From assembly GCA_027625915.1 (NCBI GenBank), contig JANTQA010000036.1:1855501-1919500 (forward strand): a stretch of 64,000 bases of DNA, in the 5' to 3' direction. This DNA comes from Anaeramoeba flamelloides (taxonomy: Eukaryota; Metamonada; Anaeramoebidae). Positions within the stretch are counted from its first letter, which is position 1. Every line of letters starts with the position of its first letter. The notes under the pieces are model-generated. The model worked only from the letters and a program-made list of their open reading frames with translations, searched no databases and was not told where the DNA came from. The translations under genes were made by a program, and so were the position numbers. This document shows positions 45,770 to 57,680 of the stretch, piece after piece.

Positions 45770-47050
45770 TTTTTTTTTTTTTAATTTAAGAAATAAACAT
45801 ACAATTTATTTAATTTAGGTTTTATTTCTTAAATTAAAGAAAAATCTCGGTAGTTCTCCTAATTTCTAAATTTTTGTTTAGAAATTTCAATAAAGAATCA
45901 TAATACTCCGTATTATTAACTAATAAGACAAAATAAATAATGATTCTTTATTTTGAATAACATCAAAGATATTTTTCTAATTATTTTTGTTAATTTGAAT
46001 TAAATTTTTAATCCAAATTGTTCCATTTTCTTTATTGAATCGACAGTCCCATAAAAATGATAAATATCTTCTTATATTTCTAAGTTGGAATATTTTTTAC
46101 ATAAATTGTAAGATTTTGTTTTCTTTATATTCTTATCATAAACATAAGAATATCTATTTCGATAATTTGTGAAATATCTTGGTTTTAAGATGGAAGCAGA
46201 GCCCTTCCATTTTAAATATATTTTGTCATTGTTTTTTTTTTTTTTTAATTTAGGAAATAAACAGAAAAATTCAAAATTTTTCTGTTTATTTCTTAAATAA
46301 AAAAAAATGCAGTTAGTTTTTACAGAATTCAAAAGAATCGAGTAAAACCTTAGATTTTACTCAATACTTTTACATTCTGGAAAAGTGCTGTTCAGTTTTC
46401 TTGAGTTTTCTGTTTGTTTGGAAAATCAATTAATTTTCGATAGGTTTTCTAGAGTTTTGTGTTTATTTAGAAAATTGATAGATTTACCAAATAAAATATA
46501 AAACCTCAAGAAAACTTGGGCACATGATGGCACTCCACTACATGGCTATTTGTTTATATTGTTATTCTACCTAATAATTTTTAAATATTTCTGACCTTTC
46601 CACCCAGTACTGTTTATTATTAAGTTTTCTCTAGATTTATTAAGATTCGCATTTAGTAGTTTTAAATTTTCAACTTTCCAATTCATATTTTGGTTGTCTT
46701 TTTTTAAAAATTTTAATTTTTTTATATATATTCAAGACCAAGAATTTCTAATTTCTTTTTGAGTTTAAATCTTCTTTTATATATCAAAATTCTTATTTTC
46801 TCAATTTTTGCTCCAGAAATAAATAATAATTTGATTAGAGTTTACCAAAATTTTATCATTAAAATTCTAGATTCAATTAAGCAAAAATTTTTTATTGCCT
46901 TAAGTTTTAAAAAATTCATTTTCTCATTTTGATAATCAGAAAAAAATTTTTCTTTTGAGAAATCAAAATTAAGAATTTTGAGTTTTGGAATAACAAAAAT
47001 TGAACTTTCAATTTGATAAAATAATTTGTATAATCGAAAATCAATCTATA
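45770..47050 (-). mobile_element. Decayed LINE copy, minus strand, with an insertion
   Basis: On the minus strand from about 46800: ILIYKRRFKLKKKLEILGLE (compare INKKKFKFKNK in the copy at 14944). Then RYFTNYRNRYSYVYDKN with a degraded zinc-like segment, then TIWIKNLIQINKN and FDVIQNKESLFIL near 45990, matching the tail at 44450-44630. About 46240-46580 looks like inserted sequence. With the plus-strand copy it forms an inverted pair about 1.1 kb apart. Confidence 0.7.
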
Positions 47051-48117
47051 TTATTTCTAATTTCTAAGGTATGATTGGAAGGGTTGAAAGTTATTGAAAA
47101 TAGGTTTATTGGGGGTTGTCAGCTGTTTTTATTAGATACTTTTGAAAACTTTTATATCAAACTTTTCGAAAATTTCTTATTAAAATTCACAGTTTAACAT
47201 AGCTCGTCATAACCATTTTAAAGTTTGTAAGATTAAATGTAACTTTGTTTTAGAAAATCAATTTCTATGTCCAATAATTTTTCAAGGGGAATACTGGAAC
47301 AGTTGTAAGTTTCTTTATTGTGATAAAAAAATATTTTATTTAAAAAGTAAAAATCCAAAATTATCATTAAAAATTGTTTTAGGGTATTTTATTGTTAATA
47401 ATTTTTATTTTTAGAAAAGTTTTATTAAAGGAAACTTATTTGCTTACAAAAAAAAATGTAAAAATATTTTTTGTTCATTTTTTTGAATTTTTCTTGAAAT
47501 CAAAACACAAATATTATGACAAATTATTAATACACAACACCTCAAATTAAAATTCTGTTTCTCTACATAAATTAAAGAGTGAGAATGCTGATTTCAATAA
47601 TGGTAAAAAATGAGATCAAAAATAATTCCAATTTGTAATTTTTAAGTTTCAGGGAATTTTTCTGGGAAAGGGAAAAAAATAGAAATTTATTCTGTTTTTT
47701 ATGATTTTTTTTTTTTTTTTACAGATAAGAATGAATCAATCTTTTTATTTAAAATTATTTTGAATTTCAAACCCAAAACAAAAAATAAAAAAATTTTAAA
47801 ATCCTAAATAAAATTATTTACAATTAGACTTTTACGATTTTTTTTTTTTTTATCGTGATCCATTCTGTTTATCATTCTTATAAATATCAAACAAATGACT
47901 TTTTGAAATAAAAAAAAAAAAAAAAAAGCCAATGTTTTAAACACTTGAAGTTGTATAAGAATGTGGGTTCTCTGTAAAAAAAATCAGTAAAATTAAAAAA
48001 AACAAAAAATAAATGAAATAAATAGATAAAAAACAAATTAAAAGAATTAATTAAAAAGATTTTTCTAAAAACTAGAAAAATCGAAGGGTATATATACAAA
48101 TAACTTTGAAAAGGGTG
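47051..48117. other. Intergenic, LINE to frataxin
   Basis: AT-rich with T homopolymers (for example 47707-47720 and 47838-47850). No gene is supported. Confidence 0.5.
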
Positions 48118-48597
48118 TTAGTGTTTCCCAACAATAAACGCCAATTCGTTTTCAAGCATCTGATCAAGGTATTGACCTCTGTTGTTGATCCAATTGGAAA
48201 CTTTTGGATCATAAAAAAATGTATCATTGCCTGAAAGTGGCGAAACAAACCAAATTTTCTGTGTCCCAGAATGCTTGTTAATCACGTAGTTGCCCTTTAA
48301 ACTGAAGAAAATTGAGAGCAGCCCCTTTTCAAGAAATGTTTCATAATTTTCATCATAGCTCAAAAAATCGTCTTCGAATTGCTTGAGATAGCTGAGCAGA
48401 TCCTTTAATTTCTTTTCAGCCAGCTGAGAAAAGTTGACTAAGGTGTGTCTGTCTTCCGAGTAAATAGGTTGGTATTGTTCACTGATCATCTTTTTGGAGG
48501 GAGATTCCCTTTCAATTTCAGAAAAGTTTGTGCCTTGGCTTGAGAAGGTTTCTTCAAGTGTTGTTGAAAAGATTTCTATTGAAGAACTTTCGATCAT
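48118..48597 (-). CDS. Frataxin (Fe-S cluster assembly regulator)
   Basis: 159 residues. The frataxin fold is clear in the C-terminal 110: an acidic first helix (FSQLAEKKLKDLLSYLKQFE, then DDFLSYDENYE), then LLSIFFSLKGNYVINKHSGT, QKIWFVSPLSGNDTFFYD, and a last helix LDQMLENELAFIVG. GNYVINK..QKIWFVSPLSG matches the family's TYVINKQ..KQIWLSSPSSG. Frataxin binds the NFS1-ISD11-ACP-ISCU complex and speeds persulfide transfer. The first 50 residues are S/E-rich with few basic residues, not a typical presequence. The frame stays open upstream to an AG at about 48650 (SDRHKSNYKSVL before the ATG), so a 5' exon with a targeting sequence is possible. Confidence 0.92.
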   Translation of the reverse strand: MIESSSIEIFSTTLEETFSSQGTNFSEIERESPSKKMISEQYQPIYSEDRHTLVNFSQLAEKKLKDLLSYLKQFEDDFLSYDENYETFLEKGLLSIFFSLKGNYVINKHSGTQKIWFVSPLSGNDTFFYDPKVSNWINNRGQYLDQMLENELAFIVGKH

Positions 48598-49549
48598 TAG
48601 TACGCTTTTATAATTGCTTTTATGTCTATCGGAAACAATAAAATAAAAAACCTAAAAAAAAAATAAATAAAATTTTTATTTGGAAAAAGTTTTGTTAAAT
48701 AAAAAATGATTTCAGAAGTAGAAATTTTATTTTGTTTTCTGATATTTTGCGAAACCAAATGGAAATTTAACAAAAGGAAAGATGTTACTCTAATATTGAG
48801 TCTTAATTTTTAAAATTAAAAATATCTAATAAATAAAAGTAGGTTTGGTTTAAACTTATTTTTTGAGAAGGTTCACAAAATATGCTCTCTTTTTCTTCGT
48901 TAGAATATTTCAAACCGTTTTTTTAAGATCTGAAAGAAGAGCACTAAGATAAATCACTTTTGATAAAACAACTTTTTTACATTTGATAAATTGAAATTTG
49001 CTCTAAGAAAATTTAACATAAAATTGATAAAATGATAATTTTTTTTAAATGATAATTCGTCCAGTTATTCAAGTTAGTTGGGAAAATGGTATCTTAGTAT
49101 GGTTTTGATAACTTTTTCGATTAAATATTATTTAAAAACAAAAAGTTTTGATATAATTTAAATAAAAACAATCTGTTGCTATGGGATTTAACAGAGACGA
49201 TTTCAGAACTGAAAGTGTTGCCTTTTGTTTTTCTTTTGGGTTCCCTTTTTGAGGAGAAAAATTACTTATTTTGAAAGTAAGTATTTCAAGTTACGATCAG
49301 GAAAACCCATTAACAAAATGGGTAGTCTATTGACAATTTTAGAAAAGTGTTGCCCATTATCTTTAGTCCATCAAATAAATGAAAAAGTTTGTTTTTGAAG
49401 GTAAATTTAAATTGACAAATAGAAAGTAATTTTTAATTGAATTCTAATCAAAAAAATCTCCACAGTTATCTAAATTTTATGATATGGGAGTAGCTAAAAA
49501 ACCAGTTACTAACAAATAAAAGTGATTCATAAATTAAACATAATTACAG
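48598..49549. other. Upstream flank of frataxin
   Basis: Contains an acceptor-like ttttttag near 48650 and one less AT-rich patch at 49180-49250 (GFNRDDFRTESVAFCFSFG in one frame) too short to call. Otherwise nothing is seen. Confidence 0.4.
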
Positions 49550-49950
49550 AATAGTCAAAATATTACAAATTTTTTGTATTTGATCTATTGATAAAAATTA
49601 AAAAAAAAATTTAATCATCCAAAAACTTTTCCAAATTTTATAAACGAATCAAGATAAATCAAAAAAACAATTGACTTAAGCTTATTTCACTTACGTTGTT
49701 CATTATAACAATTTCAACTATACAGATAGTTCAAATACCATTTCTCCTCAATTCTATCAAATTGAAATTGAAGTGGAAAGTAAATAAAGTAAAGTAAGAG
49801 TGTTTGGATTTCTTAACCCTTTTCAATACAAAATTCGAATTTGGATAAAAGAAAAAATGGTTTTACCCAAATCACAAAATATAAAAAAAAACTAAAATTT
49901 TCAAGTAAACAAGATTTCTTAACTCAATATTCTATTTCATCAATAATGAT
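49550..49950 (+). repeat. Dispersed repeat family R3, copy 1
   Basis: Collinear with 51590-52140: aaaatattacaaatttttt, atccaaaaactt.tcca, agtaaagtaagagtgttt, aaccctt.tcaat.caaaatt, and aaaaaatggttt in the same order. Class unknown; copies moderately diverged. Confidence 0.65.
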
Positions 49951-50070
49951 GATGTTAATGAGAAAAATTATTCTCAATGTCAAAAAATGACCACTCCACC
50001 ATCTAGTCTTTTGAGAAGCAAGAAGAAAAAAATTTTCACTTCATATTCCTTATACTTATTCGAAAAGTGT

Positions 50071-50640
50071 TAATCAAAGAAGAAGGCAGAATTTGGTTCT
50101 CTAGTTCTGGTTTACAATTCCGTAAACACGAATAAAGATTATCTTTTATATAACTTAGAATCAGGTGATAATGTACTCTTTGCCCAAATCTTAAAATTGA
50201 TTCATAATCAAAAAATAGCAATATTTAGTAGAGCAAAGTTGTGCTTTTTAAATGATTGGGAAGATCAAGTTAATAGAACCAGAAAGAAGGTAAAGATAAA
50301 AAATGTTTTCATCGATCAAGTTTACCACTCACTACAAAAATAAATTTTTATTCACCATTTCTCATTTTATTTTTTTTAGACTCTTATTTTGCTTTAGTAC
50401 CGAGAGGGTTGCACACACCCAATGATAAACAAAAACATGGGTGCGCTCATCTTTCAATAACTGTAAATGTATCCCAAAATTTCATAATCCATTTTTAGAA
50501 AAAGAAAAGTCCTCTAATCAACCGGAAATACCTAAAGTATTACAACTTCAAGACTCATTATTTCTTCATTGTCATTTAAAAAGAACCAATAGATACCTTT
50601 TACTTCTTGAATTGTTTTATTTATTGCTAAAACAATAGCT
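50071..50640 (+). pseudogene. Coding-like island of several frames, unidentified
   Basis: Three adjacent frames look like protein. 50071-50341 (no ATG): AEFGSLVLVYNSVNTNKDYL, LESGDNVLFAQILKLIHNQK, CFLNDWEDQVNRTRKK. After an acceptor-like tttttttag at about 50380: SYFALVPRGLHTPNDKQKHG, then CAHLSITVNVSQNFIIHF. Then 50441-50638: CIPKFHNPFLEKEKSSNQPE and VLQLQDSLFLHCHLKR. Donor-like GTAAAG follows RTRKK at 50289. Phases do not fit neatly. Either a decayed gene or an element relic. Confidence 0.35.
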
Positions 50641-51589
50641 AATTTTAGTACATTATCACCGGACTCAAATCACATTTTAAAAATTTTTTTGAAATTTATT
50701 TCTTTAATTTTCAAATACAAGTCCCATTCCATTCATTCCTCATCAAATTATAAAACTTTTGTTTTAAAACTGATCAGCTTATAATTTTTTTTACGAGAAA
50801 AAAAATTACATACTGCAAAGTTGGTATTTTTGAAAAAAATATGTTTGAAAAACATAAAGCAGTTCATTTAAAAATTGAAGGAATGCTTTATTGAACAAAA
50901 TACCCAAAAGAAAAAAAAAATAAAATAGAACTGGCATTGTAATGTAAGACATATAATGTGGTAATTTTTTATTCTGGTAATTGTCTGATCATTATTTGAC
51001 TTTATATGAATTTTCGTAATGGTTTATGAAGGCACTTTTATGACAATTTATTTTTTTTATTTCCAAAATCAAATTCCGAGCACAAGACTAATTGTTTGGA
51101 AGTTAGTTATAAAAAAATGTGGTTTGTGAGTTGTCTATTGAAATTTTTAATTTAGGTTTGGTTTTATTTGGATCTTTTAATAAATTTGTTTTTTTAATTA
51201 TATGAATAAAAGGGAAATAAATATTTAAAATAACAAATCAAAAAATCTCAATTCTTTAATTAAACCTTCTCACATATATTAGTCTTTATCTTATCAAATT
51301 CGATTTTAGAAATCCAAAAATTGCCTTTTTAAACCCCTATTAAAATCCATCCAAAGTCGAAGAATGATCAGATGAGAACCAAAATAACAAATTACCACCA
51401 CCATATAATATAATCTTTTTTTGTGTTTGATGTATTGTAAACCATAACAAAGGAGAAGGTTTAAAACAAATCCATACATTACACAAATATCAGTACATAC
51501 TATCCGAATTTTATGTTCTGTGAGAACTGAAAACCAATACTATAAATTGAAAAACTGACTAAAAATAATAAACTTGAGAAAAGATAAAA

Positions 51590-52140
51590 TATTACAATTT
51601 TTTTTTTTTGTGTTTGATCGTTTAATTAAAATTAAAAAAAAATTTATGAATCCAAAAACTTATCCATTTTTTCTGAACAAAACAGAGATAAATCTAAAAA
51701 GCTATTGTTTTTGATCTGACTTCTCTTCCATTTTAATACACTAACTTTTTTCTTGATTCAAAATATTTATATATACTGGCATTTGAGTTTTAAGAGGGAA
51801 AAATTTTCACTTCATTTTCAATTTCCCTTTTCAAACAAACCCATAAATTACAACCTACTTCTTTGAGAACTCTCTTTATAAAAGAAAAAAATAGAAAAGG
51901 AAGTGACAATTTATTCCCATTTATAGTTCAAATACCAGTATACAACCAACCCTATCAAATGTTAAAATGAAGTGCAAAGTAAGCAAAGTAAAGTAAGAGT
52001 GTTTTGATTTCAGAACCCTTATCAATGCAAAATTCAGATTTGTATAAAATAAAAAATGGTTTATTCCCAAATAACAAATTTAATAAAAAAAAAACCCTAA
52101 ATTATCAATTAAACAAAATTTATTAACTCAACACCCCCCC
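51590..52140 (+). repeat. Dispersed repeat family R3, copy 2
   Basis: Same-orientation copy of 49550-49950, lengthened by a small TIR element at 51796-51918. Ends near a C9 run at about 52132. Confidence 0.65.
51796..51918. mobile_element. Short TIR element, ttttcac family, copy 3, nested in R3
   Basis: The left end gggaaaaattttcacttcat and the right end aaaaggaagtgacaatttat..ccca are imperfect inverted copies. The matching position in R3 copy 1 (about 49720) lacks it, so the insertion is later than the R3 duplication. Confidence 0.6.
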
Positions 52141-53397
52141 CCTAAGTCAATAACTATTTTGTATTTGACAAAAAGTATATTTTTACCAACCATAAAAATC
52201 TAATAGTACTTAAATATACTATTATTTTCGAATTAAAAAATGTGAATTTTTAGTTCACATTCCGAAATATTTTTCTAGTTTAGAATTTAAAAGTAAAAGC
52301 CAAAGATCTTTACAACATCGTATAGAAATGATATTTTTAGCCAATTAATTAAACTTTCTTCTTGAAAACTCCGAGAGGAAATTTTTTACTCTATTAATTT
52401 GATTGTAGCAATCATAATTAATACACATTTTGGAAATTGAAATAAAAAATTCATTTATTAATTGGAAAATAACAGTATTGGTAAATCTCGACTATTTTTT
52501 TACCAAATATAATAGAGTAATCATTATACTGAAGATTTAATAAAATTGTTTTACAAATTTCTTTATCAATTTTTAGACAAACAAGTTCTAATTTTTTCAA
52601 AGAATTCATTATTTGCAATTAATTTTCTGTTTAAACAATTTGAATTTTTCATTGAATTTTTTGATTTTAACAATAAAATCAAATTTCGGTTCAACTTTTT
52701 TCAGTTGAAAAAAAAAATCACTCTTAGTTATTTCTGAGAGTTTATGTGAAAAAATAACCTTGGGGTCTAATCTTTTTTTTTTTTAAATACACTTATATAT
52801 ATATATATATATATATATATTAATTTTTGTTATGATTAGAAAAAAATTATCATTTAAATTTTTTTCACAAATTTAATACATTTCTTTATATTTAATAGAT
52901 TAAATAATAGTTTTCTTCATACAATTCAGAGTATAAATAACAAAAATTATATTATTCAAAAAAGTGATGCTTTAATACCCCTTATTTGATTTTATCAATT
53001 TTATCCAGTTATTTTCTCTTAATATTGAGAAGAATATTTATACAGGAAAAAAAAAAAAAAAAGTAGTCACTTGTTCATACTTAGATACTGAAAGAGGCCA
53101 ATACTTACCACTTGAAAATAAACAATAAATAAAAACCTTTTTAAACAAGAGGGAAATACCCCTAAAATCGATAATACTATTGAATTTGATTTTTAATAAG
53201 AAAACTAACTATCCTGATTTTCATTATAATTTTTCATTTTTTCATTTTTTCATTTTTTGTTTTTTTATTTATGGATATTATACAACAGGAAAATGAAAAA
53301 AAAAAAAAGATAAGAAGAAACCAATTTGAAAACAATCTAACCGTTTAAAAAAATAGAAATACAATAAGTTTGATTTTGAATGAGCTAAATATAGGTA
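52141..53397. other. AT-rich gap
   Basis: Includes an (AT)n run at 52794-52821 and an A15 run at about 53047. A 63-codon F/L/K-rich frame at 52546-52737 is composition-driven. No gene is seen. Confidence 0.5.
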
Positions 53398-53646
53398 TTA
53401 AAAAAGACTATTATTGGATGGTAATCCGAAAGAAAGAACAAGGGAAATAAATAAAGAAAAAAAAAAAACAATTCTAAACAAAATACCCAGATCAATTGCG
53501 GGGTTATATTGAATATTAGACTTTAAAGAACCAAAGTTCAATACAATGTTGTGAGAATTTTCCCAATTCACCATGTTCAAAGGTTTGTATTGATTTTTTA
53601 ATTTTTTTTTTCCATACAAGCTACAAAACGAGATTTCTTGTTTCAA
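53398..53646 (-). pseudogene. Coding-like frame, unidentified
   Basis: 82 codons. The middle (YKPLNMVNWENSHNIVLNFG, SLKSNIQYNPAIDLGILFRI) is less repetitive than neighbouring DNA and ends in a hydrophobic segment (VFFFSLFISLVLSFGL). It could be a terminal exon of a membrane protein. No family is recognised and no partner exon found. Confidence 0.25.
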
Positions 53647-53866
53647 ATAAAAGGGTAAACCAATTTTTAAAATATTTCATTTTGCTTTTTATTGTTTTGT
53701 TTTAATGAGTTTTAAAGATTACGTTGAGTACTTTTTTATATTTTTTAGAGTTTATTTGATTATAGAATGCTAATACAATTAATTTGATTCAATTATGAAT
53801 AATTCTTAAAGCTTTCTCTATCCTTTTAGTTGAAAAAGGTTTTACCAAAAGAAAAATGATCGAAAA

Positions 53867-54068
53867 TAAATTCCAATCATATGCAATTTTAATACATAAA
53901 CTTGCAAAAGAATTAAAGTCCCAAAAAAATCTTAAATTATGACACATTTTTTCAGATTTCTATTTCCTCACACAATTTTCCAAAGATCCGATTTTTGTAC
54001 TTTGATTTAAATTTTATGCAACTTAATTTTCTTCCAAAATTTGTACCTTAAAAGTTAAACTCATTGTA
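53867..54068. mobile_element. Family M1 MITE, old copy 3
   Basis: Matches 10625-10825 and 40281-40481 at ccaaaaaaatcttaaattat, tttaattttcttccaaaatttgtaccttaaaag, and the right end actcattg|ta. The left end is badly decayed. Length (202 bases) agrees with the family. Confidence 0.6.
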
Positions 54069-55264
54069 ATGAAACTGGGAATTCTCTTACTTATATTAGT
54101 ATTATGAACGATAAAAAAAATTATTCTCAGATTTTTTTATTTTTGGGATCTCTAAAAGAAAATAAATAAAAAAATTTTTCACACATTTGAAGCATTTAAA
54201 GGAACCAAAGTAATACAATTACATAAAAATATGAAAATAGATTCTATCAAATAGAAAAATCGAATTAAAACATAAAACAACATGTCTAAATTTGCCTTCA
54301 CAACTTTTTTAATACAAAAATAGAAAAGGAATTACAATTCTGATTTTGAGGGCACTTAATTGAATGACAGTATCAAAATTATTATTTTAGTAATTACTTA
54401 TTAACGACTCCTCTAAACCCCTTTTTTTTTTCTTTTATTTATTTATGGATTTTTATTTTTCTGACTCTCAATAATTGACATTTTTTTCAAATAATATTTT
54501 TTAATTGGATTAACTATTTCTCCAAGATAAATATAAAATTTACAAAAAAAGACATGTATTATTCATTCAGAATATTGTGGATGAAGAGATACCATTTAAA
54601 TAATCACCCAATTCCAATGAACCAAAATTTCAAAAGATTTTTTTTTAAACTTTGTATACACATGAATCTAAAATTGTTGGGATATAGTTTGAAACTTTTT
54701 TAATGATATCTTTTATTTTTTTTATAATTTTAAAAAAAAATAATAATTAAATAAGTCATGATACTAGATTAGAAAAAATAACTCAAGATAAAATATCTTG
54801 GTATTTTCAAAGGAATATTTTGAATATAAAAGGAAAAAATATCAATATTAAAAAACATTTATTTTAAAGTCTTTTTTCAAGCATGAAAAAACAGTCATCG
54901 GTGTTACAAAGCAAATGGGCTAAGAATTCAGAGAACAAAAAATGGGGAATTAAAAAAGGGAAAAAACCCACCATTGCAAGATTTACTAATGTAAGAATTT
55001 TACAAACACAATAAAACGCAAGTTGTAAAAATTGTCTCAAAAAGAAAAGAAAAGAAAAAGAAATTTTTGATCGTAAATGAAAAATTAAAGAACAATTTTT
55101 TCTTTTTTTTTGAAACTGGATAGAATGACACGAATTTATTTAGTAACTCTATTCCTTGCAATAAAAAAAAAATCCAAAACAATAAAGTCTCAAAAATAAA
55201 TCAAAAAAAATAAAAAAGTAAAAGTGTGAAAAAATAATAAATTTTTATTGTATAGCTCAAGAAC
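54069..55264. other. AT-rich gap
   Basis: No supported gene. Frames here are F/K-rich and follow base composition. Confidence 0.5.
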
Positions 55265-55462
55265 TCATTTACTTGGAATATAAGTGTTTATTATTCCATT
55301 TCCAAAGACTTTTGTTGTGTCATTGAGATCTTTAATGAAATTTTTTTCTTGATTTTTATTTTTTTCCTCATTTTTTTTATTAAAAAAATTGAAAAAGAAC
55401 TTTCCAAAAAAGTTAAAATAAAAAAAAATGCAAAACTCCCAAGTTTTTGTTTTTATACCCAC
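55265..55462 (-). pseudogene. Possible terminal exon, unidentified
   Basis: 65-codon frame. The last part (NFIKDLNDTTKVFGNGIINT followed by YIPSK) is less repetitive than the F/N/K-rich start. It might be a small 3' exon, but there is no family match and no partner. Confidence 0.2.
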
Positions 55463-55902
55463 ACTGGTACTTTAAAAAAGCGATTTTTGAAATATATTTT
55501 TTCATTTTTTTAAATAAGTTACAATTAATGGAAAAGATTTTATTATTGACATAAATAAATTTTATTTTTGGTTTTCGTAATGAGAAATTTAAAACTTTTA
55601 AAATAAATAAATTAATCGTTAATATATGGTAATAATGTTCTAAAATTTGATAGACAAATAGGCACCCAAATTGCACAAATAACAACATATGGTAAGGTTT
55701 AGAGTGATCACTTACGAGTCTTTTAAAAGGATAGACAATAAATTAAAGATATAAACAGAAAATCTATTATTTTTATTGGCATATTTTTTTTTTTTTTTAA
55801 TATTTAAATACAACACACACTAACTGTGAATTGGTTTGGAATTAAATAAAAACAAATTAAATTGGTGTTTCATACTTCCATGTTCAGTTCCTAAATTATT
55901 AT

Positions 55903-56700
55903 TTATTTTTTTGAATTATTTATCATCCAAACCAAGGCCAATTTCCTGATTGAATTGCTTTTTTCGATTTGTTTCTCGCGTGTTAGCCAATTACGAATTA
56001 ATAAATCGTGATTCTTTTCGCACACAACAAAATTCTCTCTTAATTTACCAATTTGGAAAATGTTATTTTTCTTTAAGAGTGGTTTATTCAATTTTTTGTG
56101 ATCTTTATCAAATGAACAAAGTCGAGTTATTTTTTTTTTGTTTTTTTGTTTAATATTTTGTATCTTTTTTCGTGATTTTTTCTTTTTCAAATCACCGCAT
56201 TTGATTTTTTTGATGTCCAATTTATTATTACCTTCCATTTTACTATTTAATTCTGTTTTTCTTCTTTTTATGTGAGACATTTTCATTTTGTTTTTTGTTA
56301 AAGTGGAATTTTTGTAGCCGTTAGATTTTGTTAAATTATTTTTTGAAATTTTTCTTCTTCTTGGGAGATTTAGTTCGTTTTTTTTCAATTTATTTTTTCG
56401 TAGCCTTTGGTTAATTTTTCTTTGATTAGTAAGGATCGGATTATAACCAAACTTGTTCTTTTTTATTCTTTGGTTATTTTCTGTTTTGATTTTGTTCAAA
56501 CCTTTTTGGTTTTTTATTTTTGATCTTGTATTGAAATTTGATTCCTTCTTTGTTGTTTCGTTTGAATAGATTTTAAAATGTAAATTCTCTTTATTAAATT
56601 CGTTTCGAAGATTATTCATCGTGTCTAGGTTTTGATCTACCTCTTGTAGAATTCTTTTAGTGTGTTTTTTGGGAATTGGTGTTCTAATGAATTTGCTCAT
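55903..56700 (-). CDS. Hypothetical basic K/N-rich protein, 265 residues
   Basis: One long frame from ATG to TAA, far longer than chance frames nearby. It starts MSKFIRTPIPKKHTKRILQE and has an acidic-to-neutral first helix-like part (VDQNLDTMNNLRNEFNKENL). A long lysine/arginine/asparagine-rich middle follows with several nuclear-localisation-like clusters (NLPRRRKISKN, KKKKSRKKIQN). The C-terminus is more ordered (GKLRENFVVCEKNHDLLIRN, WLTREKQIEKSNSIRKLALV) and is the best place to look for a domain. No signal peptide or membrane segment. I do not recognise the family; a nuclear or nucleolar role is a guess from charge. Confidence 0.6.
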   Translation of the reverse strand: MSKFIRTPIPKKHTKRILQEVDQNLDTMNNLRNEFNKENLHFKIYSNETTKKESNFNTRSKIKNQKGLNKIKTENNQRIKKNKFGYNPILTNQRKINQRLRKNKLKKNELNLPRRRKISKNNLTKSNGYKNSTLTKNKMKMSHIKRRKTELNSKMEGNNKLDIKKIKCGDLKKKKSRKKIQNIKQKNKKKITRLCSFDKDHKKLNKPLLKKNNIFQIGKLRENFVVCEKNHDLLIRNWLTREKQIEKSNSIRKLALVWMINNSKK

Positions 56701-56849
56701 TTTGAGAAATTAAAGAAACAAAAACAAAAAAATAAATTGTTAATTCAAAAATTATTGAGTGTTAAGAATACTTGAAATATGCCGTATTCAATATTTGATC
56801 GGCTTCCAGAAGCCTCATAACAAATGGGAATTAAAAGAGGAAATAGTGA

Positions 56850-57680
56850 ATACTGCAGTCAAAATAAAGCGTGCAAAAAAATATATTGCGTGTTTCAAAA
56901 TAAAAAGCGTGTTTTTTTGTTAAAGAAAACCTATACATTAACCAATCAAAGAAACCAATAATAAAGCCTAAAAAAATATGGTATTGGTTTCTTAAAGTTC
57001 TAATATTTAAAAAGAAATTCTAAAAATGAAGGATCAAATTGCAAAATTTATCGCAAAAAATAGAGTTAATTTTTTCATAAAATTTTAAAAATAAAAAAAA
57101 CAAAAAATTTGAAAAAAATTGAGAATTTTGAAAATTTTCAACTATTGGCATGAATAATTTAAATTTTTCTGAAAATAACCAGACCTTTACTTTCAAAATT
57201 GATTTGAGCTCGGGTATACTATTTGGTAGTAGATTGGATGTTACATTGGTACAAGAATAAAAACAAGCACTGATAATATTTTGAAACACGGATTATAGTC
57301 GTTGTGCACGCATTATTTTGATCACTGTATATTGAAAATTTGGTTGATCTTGTTTTTCTCGTTTGAGGGATTATTGTCAGCATAGATTTTTCTATAATCA
57401 AAGTATGTTCTAATTGGGTGTAAATGATACTGATAAATTGTAATTTAAGTTTGGATATTTTTATTTGATTTTCCTTTTTGAAATTATTATGTTCAAGCTT
57501 TGAATAAAGCATTTTATAAAGCCAATTGTTATGAAACTCCGTAAAATTAGTTGTTCATAAAAATATCTTTTGTACTGGACGTTTGATAAGAAACAGTTCG
57601 AAGATTTATAAAAAAGGGAAATTGAACTAAAAATTTTTTGAAATTTTTGAGAATTTAACAGTATTAGTGAGCCATATCTC
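56850..57680 (+). repeat. Dispersed repeat family R2, copy B
   Basis: Collinear with 38190-38990. It differs by an extra A-rich block at about 57060-57120. Overlapping short minus-strand frames (57219-57682) are not conserved with copy A. Confidence 0.7.

Noticed and set aside
31246-48597. CIA1 and frataxin in the same window as a possible Fe-S gene cluster.
   Set aside because: They are 16 kb apart with unrelated genes between, on opposite strands and for different compartments; most likely coincidence.
55413-55688. 91-codon frame on the minus strand (Leu/Phe/Lys-rich).
   Set aside because: Composition-driven, overlaps another frame, no family resemblance.
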